A DNA stretch of 64,000 nt, taken from positions 186,001 to 250,000 of the forward strand of contig NZ_BMTP01000005.1 in assembly GCF_014649735.1 (NCBI RefSeq), written 5' to 3'. Made by a program: the position numbers and the translations under genes. Within the stretch, counting starts at the first letter, position 1. Every line of letters begins with the position of its first letter. Source of the stretch: Streptomyces lavendofoliae (GTDB taxonomy: Bacteria; Actinomycetota; Actinomycetes; Streptomycetales; Streptomycetaceae). Below the pieces are notes generated by a model. That model saw nothing but the letters and a program-made list of their open reading frames with translations, ran no database searches and was not told the DNA's origin. Below, one piece after another: positions 17,423 through 26,060 of the stretch.

Positions 17423-18862
17423 ATGACGGATTCCTGGGCCACTTTCGGCGCCGACCTGCACCTGGAGATACGGGGTCCGGGGCTGCGGTCCGGCCTGATG
17501 GAGGCGCTGCGGGAGGCGGTCCGCAGCGGGCGGCTCGCGCCCGGGACACGGCTGCCGTCCTCGCGGTCGCTCGCCACCGACCTGGGCATCGCCCGCAACA
17601 CGGTCGCCGACGCGTACGCCGAACTCGTCGCCGAGGGCTGGCTCACCGCCCGGCAGGGCTCCGGCACCCGGGTGGCCCGCCGCGCCGCCCCGCGCCCCGG
17701 CCCCGCCGCCGGGCACCGCGCTGCGGCGCGCGGGGGCGCCCCCGCCGCGCGGGCCGTGCCCCGGCGCCCGCCCGCGCGCCGCAGCGGCGCCGCGCACACC
17801 CTGCACCCCGGCACGCCGGACCTCGGGTCCTTCCCGCGCACCGAGTGGCTCAAGGCGGCCCGCCGCGCGCTGACGTCCGCCCCGCACGAGGCGCTCGGCT
17901 ACGGCGGAACGCACGGCCGCGTCGAGCTGCGGACCGCCCTCGCCGACTACCTGGCACGGGCCCGGGGCGTGCACGCGGACCCCGACCGCATCGTCGTCTG
18001 CTCCGGCTTCGTCCACGGGCTGCGACTGATGGCTCAGGTGCTGCGCGGCCGGAAGGTGCGGGACGTCGCCGTGGAGTCGTACGGGCTCGACATCCACTGG
18101 AACCTGCTCACCGACGCGGGCCTCGGCACGCCCCCGCTGCCCTACGACGAGCGCGGCACGCGCACCGGCGAGCTGGACCGGCAGGGCGCGCTGCTGATCA
18201 CGGCCGCGCACCAGTTCCCGCTCGGGGGCGCGCTGCCGCCCGACCGGCGTGCCGCCGTCGTCGACTGGGCGCGGCGGACGGGCGCGCTGATCCTGGAGGA
18301 CGACTACGACGGCGAGTTCCGCTACGACCGCCAGCCGGTCGGCGCCCTCCAGGGCCTGGACCCCGAGCGGGTGGTCTACCTCGGCACGGCGAGCAAGTCC
18401 CTCACCCCCGGGCTGCGGCTGGGCTGGATGGTGCTGCCCGAGGACCTGGTGGAGGACGTGCTGGCGGCGAAGGGCCACGCCGAGTGGGTGTCGAGCGCGC
18501 TGGATCAGCTGACGCTCGCGGAGTTCATCCGCTCCGGCGCCTACGACCGGCATGTACGGGGGATGCGGCTGCGCTACCGCCGGCGGCGCGACCAGCTCGT
18601 GGCCGCGCTCGCCGAACGGGCGCCGGACATCCGTGTGAGCGGCATCGCGGCCGGCCTCCACGCCGTGCTGGAGCTGCCGCCCGGCACCGAGCGGTCCGTC
18701 GTGCAGGCCGCGTCCTGGCACGGCCTCGCCGTCCAGGGCCTGGACGGCTTCCGCCACCCGGCCGTAGCGCCCGGCCGCGACGCCCTGGTCGTCGGCTACG
18801 CCACCCCGACGGACAGCGCGTGGTCCGGCGCCCTGGACGCCCTGTGCCGCGCCCTGCCCTGA
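17423..18862 (+). CDS. MocR/PdxR-type regulator: GntR HTH fused to PLP aminotransferase fold (479 aa)
   Basis: N-terminal GntR winged helix (GLRSGLMEALREAVRSGRLAPGTRLPSSRSLATDLGIARNTVADAYAEL, about residues 20-70) and a type I aminotransferase-like domain from about 130. The PLP lysine lies in YLGTASKSLTPGLRLGWMV, and the cofactor-binding Asp in LILEDDYDGEFRYDR. An Arg/Pro/Ala-rich linker joins the domains. MocR proteins sense PLP adducts of amines or amino acids, or PLP itself, and usually control a divergent gene. Here that is the AhpD-like/PEP-mutase-like operon. No pdxST pair is nearby, so a role in PLP synthesis is not supported. Confidence 0.9.
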   Translation: MTDSWATFGADLHLEIRGPGLRSGLMEALREAVRSGRLAPGTRLPSSRSLATDLGIARNTVADAYAELVAEGWLTARQGSGTRVARRAAPRPGPAAGHRAAARGGAPAARAVPRRPPARRSGAAHTLHPGTPDLGSFPRTEWLKAARRALTSAPHEALGYGGTHGRVELRTALADYLARARGVHADPDRIVVCSGFVHGLRLMAQVLRGRKVRDVAVESYGLDIHWNLLTDAGLGTPPLPYDERGTRTGELDRQGALLITAAHQFPLGGALPPDRRAAVVDWARRTGALILEDDYDGEFRYDRQPVGALQGLDPERVVYLGTASKSLTPGLRLGWMVLPEDLVEDVLAAKGHAEWVSSALDQLTLAEFIRSGAYDRHVRGMRLRYRRRRDQLVAALAERAPDIRVSGIAAGLHAVLELPPGTERSVVQAASWHGLAVQGLDGFRHPAVAPGRDALVVGYATPTDSAWSGALDALCRALP

Positions 18863-18886
18863 CGCGCCCCGACCGGGCCTGCCCCG

Positions 18887-18925
18887 CCCCGGGCGCCGGA
18901 CCGGGAGCCCCGGGCGCCGGACCGG
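18887..18925. repeat. Two 18-bp direct repeats between convergent genes
   Basis: The same 18-bp GC-rich sequence beginning CCCCGGGCGCCGGA occurs at 18887-18904 and 18908-18925. It lies in the 108-bp gap between the MocR gene and rocD. The unit is itself partly palindromic (GGCGCC), so it may serve as a two-way terminator. Confidence 0.5.
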
Positions 18926-18970
18926 CGGGCCGTCACCGCTACGCCGGCCCTCCCAGCGGCGACGCGGCCG

Positions 18971-20191
18971 TCACCGCAGCACCTGCCGCAACTGCTCCAG
19001 GCCCCAGTCCAGATCCTCCTTGCCGATCACCAGGGGCGGGGCGATCCGGATCGTGGAGCCGTGGGTGTCCTTCACCAGAACCCCCCGGTCCATCAGCCTC
19101 TCCGAGATCCGCCGGCCCGTGCCCAGGCTCGGCACGACGTCCACGCCCGCCCACAGGCCCCGGCCGCGCACGGCCTCCACGGCGCCGCCGCCGACCATGA
19201 GCCCCAGCTCGTGGTGGAGGTGGTCGCCCAGTTCGGCAGCCCGCTGCTGGTACTCGCCGGTGCGCAGCATCGCCAGCACCTCCAGCGCCACCGCGCAGGC
19301 CAGGGGGTTGCCGCCGAACGTCGAGCCGTGCTCGCCCGGCCGGTGCACGCCCAGCACCGCCGCGCTCGACACCACCGCCGACACCGGCACGACACCGCCG
19401 CCGAGCGCCTTGCCCAACACGTACATGTCGGGGACGACGTCCTCGTGCTCGCACGCGAACGTGCGGCCCGTACGGCCCAGGCCCGACTGGATCTCGTCCG
19501 CGATGAACAGCACGTCCCGCTGCCGGGTCAGCTCGCGGACCGCCGACAGGTACCCGGGCGGGGGCACCAGCACCCCCGCCTCGCCCTGGATGGGCTCCAG
19601 CAGCACGGCCACCGTGTTCTCCGTCATGGCCTGGTCCATCGCCGCGAGGTCGCCGTACGGCACGATCTCGAACCCCGGCGTGTAGGGACCGTAGTCCGCC
19701 CGCGCCTCGGGGTCGGTGGAGAAGCTGACGATCGTGGTCGTACGGCCGTGGAAGTTGTCCGCCGCGACGATGATCTTGGCCATGCCGTCCGGCACGCCCT
19801 TGACCCGGTAGCCCCACTTGCGGGCGGTCTTCACGGCCGTCTCCACCGCCTCCGCCCCGGTGTTCATCGGCAGCACCATCTCCATGCCGCAGAACTCGGC
19901 GAGCCGCGCGCAGAAGTCGGCGAACCGGTCGTGGTGGAACGCCCGGGACGTCAGCGTCACCCGGTCCAGCTGCGCCTTCGCGGCGTCGATCAGCCGCCGG
20001 TTGCCGTGCCCGAAGTTCAGCGCCGAGTAGCCGGCGAGCATGTCGAGGTAGCGGCGCCCCTCGACATCGGTCATCCAGGCGCCGTCCGCCGAGGAGACGA
20101 CGACGGGCAGGGGATGGTAGTTGTGCGCGCTGTGCGCCTCCGCGGAAGCGATCGCCTCTTGTGTGCTCGACACGGGGTGTGTGCTCGACAC
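18971..20191 (-). CDS. rocD: Ornithine aminotransferase (406 aa)
   Basis: Class III PLP aminotransferase converting ornithine and 2-oxoglutarate to glutamate semialdehyde and glutamate. Seen: NYHPLPVVVSSADGAWMTDVEGRRYLDMLAGYSALNFGH, LPMNTGAEAVETAVKTARKWGY, FIADEIQSGLGRTG (PLP-ring Asp), the lysine region VLGKALGGGVVPVSAV and STFGGNPLACAVALEVL. These match bacterial RocD closely. I use the GTG at 20191 because GGAG sits 5 nt upstream; a second GTG at 20173, six codons in, lacks a ribosome binding site. The N-terminus then reads SSTHPVSSTQEA, a small duplication of VSST. Divergent from glyA. Confidence 0.92.
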   Translation of the reverse strand: MSSTHPVSSTQEAIASAEAHSAHNYHPLPVVVSSADGAWMTDVEGRRYLDMLAGYSALNFGHGNRRLIDAAKAQLDRVTLTSRAFHHDRFADFCARLAEFCGMEMVLPMNTGAEAVETAVKTARKWGYRVKGVPDGMAKIIVAADNFHGRTTTIVSFSTDPEARADYGPYTPGFEIVPYGDLAAMDQAMTENTVAVLLEPIQGEAGVLVPPPGYLSAVRELTRQRDVLFIADEIQSGLGRTGRTFACEHEDVVPDMYVLGKALGGGVVPVSAVVSSAAVLGVHRPGEHGSTFGGNPLACAVALEVLAMLRTGEYQQRAAELGDHLHHELGLMVGGGAVEAVRGRGLWAGVDVVPSLGTGRRISERLMDRGVLVKDTHGSTIRIAPPLVIGKEDLDWGLEQLRQVLR

Positions 20192-20291
20192 GGGATCTCC
20201 GTTCGTCCTGCGGCGTGGGGCGGTGGTGGCGCCCCTTTCTATCGTCGCTCGCCATGCGGACGGGGAAACCTCGCTGGGGGCGTGGCCGCTA

Positions 20292-20390
20292 GGGTGACCG
20301 GTACGCACGGCGACTGGCGTACGGGGAAGCGACCCCGGGGGAGCCGTGCGCGGCAGACCACACGAGGGTGCCGCCCGCCTGGGCACCCCA
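20292..20390 (+). ncRNA. ZTP riboswitch (pfl motif) upstream of glyA
   Basis: The conserved pieces of this RNA are present in order. CGACTGGCG (20311-20319) is followed by GGGGAAGC-GACCCC and GGGGGAGCCG (20337-20346); CGCACGGC (20304-20311) pairs with GCCGTGCG (20343-20350) as P1. After a linker, a hairpin with stem GGGTGCC/GGGCACCC carries CCGCCTGGGCA (20374-20384), the hallmark of the class that forms a pseudoknot. The class binds ZMP/ZTP, signals of folate shortage, and commonly controls glyA, folD or purine genes. The downstream gene is glyA, as expected. The downstream CCCCCTCGGAGG (20412-20423) could hide the ribosome binding site. Confidence 0.88.
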
Positions 20391-20428
20391 CGACCTCGTC
20401 CGTGCTGCCGGCCCCCTCGGAGGACGCC

Positions 20429-21706
20429 ATGACCAGCCTTCCGCTGCCCGCCCACCACCCCGCCCTCGCCACCGCCGACCCCGAACTCGCCGCGCTCGTC
20501 GGCGCGGAGGAGCGGCTCCAGGCCGACACCCTGCGCCTGATCCCCAGCGAGAACTACGTCTCGCGGGCGGTGCTGGAGGCGTCCGGGACGGTCCTGCAGA
20601 ACAAGTACAGCGAGGGCTACGCGGGCCGCCGCTACTACGAGGGCCAGCAGAACATCGACCAGGTCGAGCGGCTCGCCATCGACCGCGCCAAGGCCCTGTT
20701 CGGCGCCGACCACGCCAACGTCCAGCCCTACTCCGGCTCCCCGGCCAACCTCGCCGTCCATCTCGCCTTCGCCGAGCCCGGCGACACCGTGATGGGCATG
20801 GCCCTGCCGATGGGCGGCCACCTCACCCACGGCTGGGGCGTCTCCGCGACCGGCAAGTGGTTCCGGGGCGTCCAGTACGGCGTACGCCGGGACACCGGGC
20901 TCATCGACTTCGACGAGGTGCGCGACCTCGCCCTCAAGGAGCGGCCCAGGATCATCTTCTGCGGTGGCACCGCCCTGCCCCGGACCATCGACTTCGCCGC
21001 CTTCGCCGGGATCGCCCACGAGGCGGGCGCCGTCCTGGTCGCGGACGTGGCCCACATCGCCGGCCTCGTCGCGGGCGGCGCCCACCCCTCACCGGTGCCG
21101 CACGCGGACGTGGTCTCCACGACCACGCACAAGACCCTGCGCGGCCCGCGCGGCGCGATGCTCATGTGCCGTGAGGAGCACGCCAAGGCCGTCGACAAGG
21201 CGGTCTTCCCCGGCCTCCAGGGCGGCCCGCACAACCAGACCACCGCCGCCATCGCCGTCGCGCTCCACGAGGCGGCCCAGCCCTCCTTCCGGGACTACGC
21301 GCACCAGGTCGTCGCCAACGCCAAGGTGCTCGCCGGGGAGCTGCTGACCCGCGGCTTCGACCTGGTCTCGGGCGGTACGGACAACCACCTGATCCTGATG
21401 GACCTCACGTCCAGGGACGTGCCGGGCAAGGTCGCCGCGAAGGCCCTGGACCGGGCGGGGATCGTCGTGAACTACAACACCGTCCCCTACGACCCCCGCA
21501 AGCCCTTCGACCCCTCGGGCATCCGCATCGGCACCCCGTCCCTCACGTCGCGCGGGCTCGGCACGGAGCACATGGCGGCCGTCGCCGACTGGATCGACCG
21601 GGGCGTCACCGCCGCCCGCACCGGCGACGAGCCCGCCCTGGCCGCGATCCGCTCCGAGGTCGCCGACCTGATGGCCGCCCACCCGGCCCCCGGCATCCCC
21701 GCCTGA
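20429..21706 (+). CDS. glyA: Serine hydroxymethyltransferase (425 aa)
   Basis: PLP enzyme that interconverts serine and glycine with tetrahydrofolate, the main one-carbon source. Motifs: RLIPSENYVSRAVLEASGTVLQNKYSEGYAGRRYYEGQ, QPYSGSPANLAVHLAFAEPGD, LVADVAHIAGLVAGG, and the PLP lysine in STTTHKTLRGPRGAML. FPGLQGGPHNQTTAAIAVAL and GTPSLTSRGLG are also typical. It lies 38 nt after a ZTP riboswitch and has GGAGG 5 nt before the ATG, so folate status should control expression. Some residues differ from the housekeeping form (FCGGTALPR), hinting that it may be one of several SHMT paralogues. Confidence 0.93.
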   Translation: MTSLPLPAHHPALATADPELAALVGAEERLQADTLRLIPSENYVSRAVLEASGTVLQNKYSEGYAGRRYYEGQQNIDQVERLAIDRAKALFGADHANVQPYSGSPANLAVHLAFAEPGDTVMGMALPMGGHLTHGWGVSATGKWFRGVQYGVRRDTGLIDFDEVRDLALKERPRIIFCGGTALPRTIDFAAFAGIAHEAGAVLVADVAHIAGLVAGGAHPSPVPHADVVSTTTHKTLRGPRGAMLMCREEHAKAVDKAVFPGLQGGPHNQTTAAIAVALHEAAQPSFRDYAHQVVANAKVLAGELLTRGFDLVSGGTDNHLILMDLTSRDVPGKVAAKALDRAGIVVNYNTVPYDPRKPFDPSGIRIGTPSLTSRGLGTEHMAAVADWIDRGVTAARTGDEPALAAIRSEVADLMAAHPAPGIPA

Positions 21707-22861
<1,155 letters not shown>

Positions 22862-23038
22862 CAGCGGCGTGAGCGCCGGCCGGGACCCGGCGTTCCACCG
22901 GCGCTGCTCCGTGCCGGGCCCGGCGACTCTGGCCACACGACGGGTCCAGCCGCCACACTGGCGGCTGGCGCACGGCGACCGGCCGGGCGGCCCGGCGGAG
23001 TACCGGCGACCGGCGACGACCGGTCACCGGCGGACAGA

Positions 23039-23108
23039 CGACAGACGATCGACGACAGACGATCGACGACAGACGATCGACGACAGACGATCGACGACAG
23101 ACGACAGA
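23039..23108. repeat. 14-bp tandem repeat, about 5 units
   Basis: The unit CGACAGACGATCGA is repeated exactly at 23039, 23053, 23067 and 23081, with a degenerate fifth copy at 23095-23108. Fragments flank both sides (ACAGACG from 23033). Each unit holds the palindrome CGATCG. It sits in the 290-bp gap between trpS and the RNA ligase-like gene, ending about 43 bp before that gene's GTG. The rest of the gap shows no gene. Confidence 0.9.
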
Positions 23109-23151
23109 CGCTCGGCGACCGACGACCGAACCGACACTTGAGGAGAACGAC

Positions 23152-23739
23152 GTGGGGACCGTAACGCTCGGCGTTTCGATCGCGGTCCCGGAGCCCTACG
23201 GCAGCCTGCTCCAGGAGCAGCGCGCGGGCTTCGGTGATCCCGCCGCGCACGGCATCCCCACGCACGTCACCCTGCTCCCGCCCACCGAGGTGGACGCGGC
23301 GCGGCTGCCCGCGGTGCGGGCGCACCTCGCCGAGGTCGCGTCGTCCTGCCGTTCGTTCCCGATGCGGCTGTCCGGCACGGGCACCTTCCGGCCGCTGTCG
23401 CCGGTCGTCTTCGTCCAGGTCGTGGAGGGCGCGGCGGCCTGCTCCTGGCTCCAGCAGCGGGTGCGGGACGCGTCGGGGCCGCTGGAGCGGGAGCTGCAGT
23501 TCCCGTACCACCCGCACGTGACCGTGGCGCACGGCATCGCCGAGGAGGCGATGGACCGGGCGTACGAGGAGCTGGCCGACTTCGAGGCGTCGTGGACCGT
23601 CGGCTCCTTCGCCCTGTACGAGCAGGGACCCGACGCGGTGTGGCGGAAACTGTCCGAGTACGAGTTCGGCGTCGGCCGCCCGGCGCGGTCCGTGCCCGCC
23701 CAGGGCTCACCCGTGGACGAGCCGGCCACCACGCGCTGA
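23152..23739 (+). CDS. 2'-5' RNA ligase/cyclic phosphodiesterase family protein (195 aa)
   Basis: A 2H phosphoesterase with both catalytic HxT motifs: THVTLLPPTEV near residue 38 and PYHPHVTVAHGIAEEA near 125. The two-lobed fold cleaves 2',3'-cyclic nucleotides or 2'-5' linkages in RNA ends (ThpR/YjcG group). The sequence VTLGVSIAVPEPYGSLLQEQRAGFGDPA is typical of actinobacterial members. The GTG at 23152 follows GAGGAGAACGAC. The last 25 residues are Pro/Ala-rich and likely disordered. No RNA-repair partner is adjacent; it lies convergent to the DprE2-like gene with 9 bp between stops. Confidence 0.88.
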   Translation: MGTVTLGVSIAVPEPYGSLLQEQRAGFGDPAAHGIPTHVTLLPPTEVDAARLPAVRAHLAEVASSCRSFPMRLSGTGTFRPLSPVVFVQVVEGAAACSWLQQRVRDASGPLERELQFPYHPHVTVAHGIAEEAMDRAYEELADFEASWTVGSFALYEQGPDAVWRKLSEYEFGVGRPARSVPAQGSPVDEPATTR

Positions 23740-23748
23740 GCCGGGGCC

Positions 23749-24519
23749 TCACAGCGGCAGACGGCGGAAGACCGTGCGCGGCACGTGCCGCAGGGCTGAC
23801 ATCACCAGGCGCATCGCGCCCGGCACCCACACCGTCTCCGAACGGCGCCACAACCCCTGCTCGATCGCGTGCGCCACCGCCTCCGGGGTCGTCGCCATCG
23901 GCGCCTCCGACAGGCCCGCCGTCATCCGCGTCCGGACGAAGCCGGGCCGGACGACCATCACGTGGACACCCGAGCCGTGCAGGGCGTCGCCCAGCCCCTG
24001 GGCGAAGGCGTCCAGGCCCGCCTTGCTGGAGCCGTAGATGAAGTTGGCCCGCCGGACGCGCTCACCGGCCACCGACGACAGCACGACCAGCGAGCCGTGC
24101 CCCTGGGCGCGCAGGGCGTTGGCGCAGATCAGACCGGCCGACACGGCGCCGGTGTAGTTGGTCTGGGCGACGCGCACGGCGGCGAGGGGCGCCGCCTCGT
24201 CGCGCCCCTGGTCCCCCAGGACGCCGAAGGCGAGCAGCACCATGTCGACGTCGCCCTCCGCGAAGACCTTGCCCAGGGTCTCCTCGTGCGCGGCCGGGTC
24301 CAGGGCGTCGAAGGGGAGGGTGCGCACGGTCACCGCGTCCTCCTCCGGGCGCAGTCCGCGCAGCGAGGCGGCGGCGGCCTCCAGGGCGGGGGAGGGGCGG
24401 CCGGCCAGCCACACCGTACGCGTACGCCGCGCGATCAGGCGGCGGGCGGTGGCGAGACCGATCTCGGACGTACCACCGAGGACGAGCAGGGACTGGGGGG
24501 CGCCGAAGGCGTCCTTCAT
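23749..24519 (-). CDS. dprE2: Decaprenylphospho-erythro-pentofuranosid-2-ulose 2-reductase-like SDR (256 aa)
   Basis: NAD(P)-dependent short-chain dehydrogenase: LLVLGGTSEIGLATARRL (cofactor loop), SLVVLSSVAGERVRRANFIYGSSKAGLDAFAQGL with catalytic Ser, Tyr and Lys, and VMVVRPGFVRTRMTAGL. VPGAMRLVMSALRHVPRTVFRRLPL at the end is typical of DprE2. In mycobacteria this enzyme reduces the 2-keto intermediate made by DprE1 to decaprenyl-phospho-arabinose. Here it starts 10 bp after the DprE1-like gene, with AGGAG 6 nt before the ATG, so the two enzymes are made together. The lipid carrier length in Streptomyces is unknown. Confidence 0.85.
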   Translation of the reverse strand: MKDAFGAPQSLLVLGGTSEIGLATARRLIARRTRTVWLAGRPSPALEAAAASLRGLRPEEDAVTVRTLPFDALDPAAHEETLGKVFAEGDVDMVLLAFGVLGDQGRDEAAPLAAVRVAQTNYTGAVSAGLICANALRAQGHGSLVVLSSVAGERVRRANFIYGSSKAGLDAFAQGLGDALHGSGVHVMVVRPGFVRTRMTAGLSEAPMATTPEAVAHAIEQGLWRRSETVWVPGAMRLVMSALRHVPRTVFRRLPL

Positions 24520-24529
24520 GACGTACTCC

Positions 24530-25897
24530 TTACAGGCCGAGACGGCGGGCGAGGTCCGAGGTGAACACCGAGCGCGGGTCGAGCTCCGCGCGCAGGGCGA
24601 GGAAGTCGGGCAGACGCGGGTACATGGCACGCAGCGCCTCCGGGCCCAGCCGGGAGTCCTTCGCGAGGTAGACGCGCCCGCCCGCGCCCGCCACCTCCTC
24701 GTCGAGCTCGTCGAGGAACGCGCCGAGACCGGTGAGCCCGGCCGGGATGTCCAGCGCCAGCGTCCAGCCGGGCATGGGGAACGACAGCCAGCCGGGGTCC
24801 CCCTCGCCGAACCGCTTCAGGACCGCGAGGAAGGAGGGACAGCCCCGGCGCGCGATCCGGCGCACGATGCGGCTCAGGGTGTCCTCCCGCCCGTATCCGA
24901 CGACGAACTGGTACTGGACGAAGCCGCCGCGCCCGTACACCCGGTTCCAGTGCGGCACCCCGTCCAGGGGGTGGAAGAAGGCGGACAGCCGCTGGAGCTC
25001 GCCGGTGCGGTGGCGGGGCGCCTTGCGGTACCAGAGCTCGTTGAACAGCCCGACCGCCGGGCGGCTCAGCAGCCCCTCGGGGACGAAGGCGGGGGCGGCC
25101 GGCAGCCGGCCGGGGCGGAAGGCGAGCGGGTCGCGCCGGGCCCGCCGGGGGAGCGCGTCGTACGGGGCGTGGTCGCCGCGCGTGAGGACGGCCCGGCCGG
25201 TGGCGGCCCCGCGCGCCAGCAGGTCGATCCAGGCGACCGAGTAGCGGTAGCCGTGGTCGTTGGCGGTGAGGCGGGCCATCAGGTCGTCGAGGTCGGTGGC
25301 CCGCTCGGTGTCGACCGACATCAGGGACGTCTCGACGGGCAGCAGCTGGATCGTCGCCGAGAGGATCACGCCGGTCAGGCCCATGCCGCCGGTGGTCGCG
25401 TCGAAGAGGTCGGTGCCGGGGAGGACGGTGCGGACCGTGCCGTCGGCGGTGAGGAGGTCGAAGGCGCGTACGTGGCGGCCGAAGGAACCGGAGACGTGGT
25501 GGTTCTTGCCGTGGATGTCGGCGCCGATGGCCCCGCCGACGGTGACGTAGCGGGTGCCGGGGGTGACCGGCACGAACCAGCCGAGCGGCAGCAGCACCTC
25601 CATCAGGCGGTGCAGGCTGACGCCCGCGTCGCACACCACGAGGCCGGCGTCCGCGTCGATGGAGCGGATACGGGCCAGGGCGGTCATGTCCAGTACGGCG
25701 CCGCCGGCGTTCTGGGCCGCGTCGCCGTACGCCCGGCCGAGGCCGCGGGCGATGCCCCCGCGGGTGCCGCAGGCGCGGACGGCGGCGGCTGCTTCCTCGT
25801 AGCTGCGGGGGCGCACGAGCCGGGCGACGGACGGGGCGGTGCGGCCCCAGCCGGTCACCGGCTCGGCCGGCTCGGTGGAGGTCTCGGCGTCAGACAT
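24530..25897 (-). CDS. dprE1: DprE1-like FAD-dependent oxidoreductase (455 aa)
   Basis: VAO-type flavoenzyme. The FAD domain shows RGLGRAYGDAAQNAGGAVLDMT, the loop GTRYVTVGGAIGADIHGKNHH (His for flavin contact) and TGGMGLTGVILSATIQLLPVETS. The substrate domain includes NRVYGRGGFVQYQFVVGYG and the C-terminal signature YLAKDSRLGPEALRAMYPRLPDF...DPRSVFTSDLARRLGL, very like mycobacterial DprE1. That enzyme oxidises the 2'-OH of decaprenyl-phospho-ribose. First gene of a two-gene operon with the DprE2-like reductase, divergent from the PAP2/UbiA/GtrA genes. Whether the cysteine targeted by benzothiazinones is present needs an alignment. Confidence 0.88.
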   Translation of the reverse strand: MSDAETSTEPAEPVTGWGRTAPSVARLVRPRSYEEAAAAVRACGTRGGIARGLGRAYGDAAQNAGGAVLDMTALARIRSIDADAGLVVCDAGVSLHRLMEVLLPLGWFVPVTPGTRYVTVGGAIGADIHGKNHHVSGSFGRHVRAFDLLTADGTVRTVLPGTDLFDATTGGMGLTGVILSATIQLLPVETSLMSVDTERATDLDDLMARLTANDHGYRYSVAWIDLLARGAATGRAVLTRGDHAPYDALPRRARRDPLAFRPGRLPAAPAFVPEGLLSRPAVGLFNELWYRKAPRHRTGELQRLSAFFHPLDGVPHWNRVYGRGGFVQYQFVVGYGREDTLSRIVRRIARRGCPSFLAVLKRFGEGDPGWLSFPMPGWTLALDIPAGLTGLGAFLDELDEEVAGAGGRVYLAKDSRLGPEALRAMYPRLPDFLALRAELDPRSVFTSDLARRLGL

Positions 25898-26060
25898 GGA
25901 TGCGACCGTATCGCCGTACTTGCGTAGTTCGGGTGGTTTGTCGGTTGAGTCGCCCGACTCGCCGAAATGGGTGATTAAACGAGTGTCATGAAAGATTGCC
26001 GCGTCCTGGGGGGCGCGCCGCGCCAGAGTCGTCCGTGGACGACGAAAGGGGTGGCGGAGC

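Noticed and set aside
23039..23108. The 14-bp repeats as a CRISPR array
   Set aside because: The units are too short, lie directly head to tail without spacers, and no cas genes are near.
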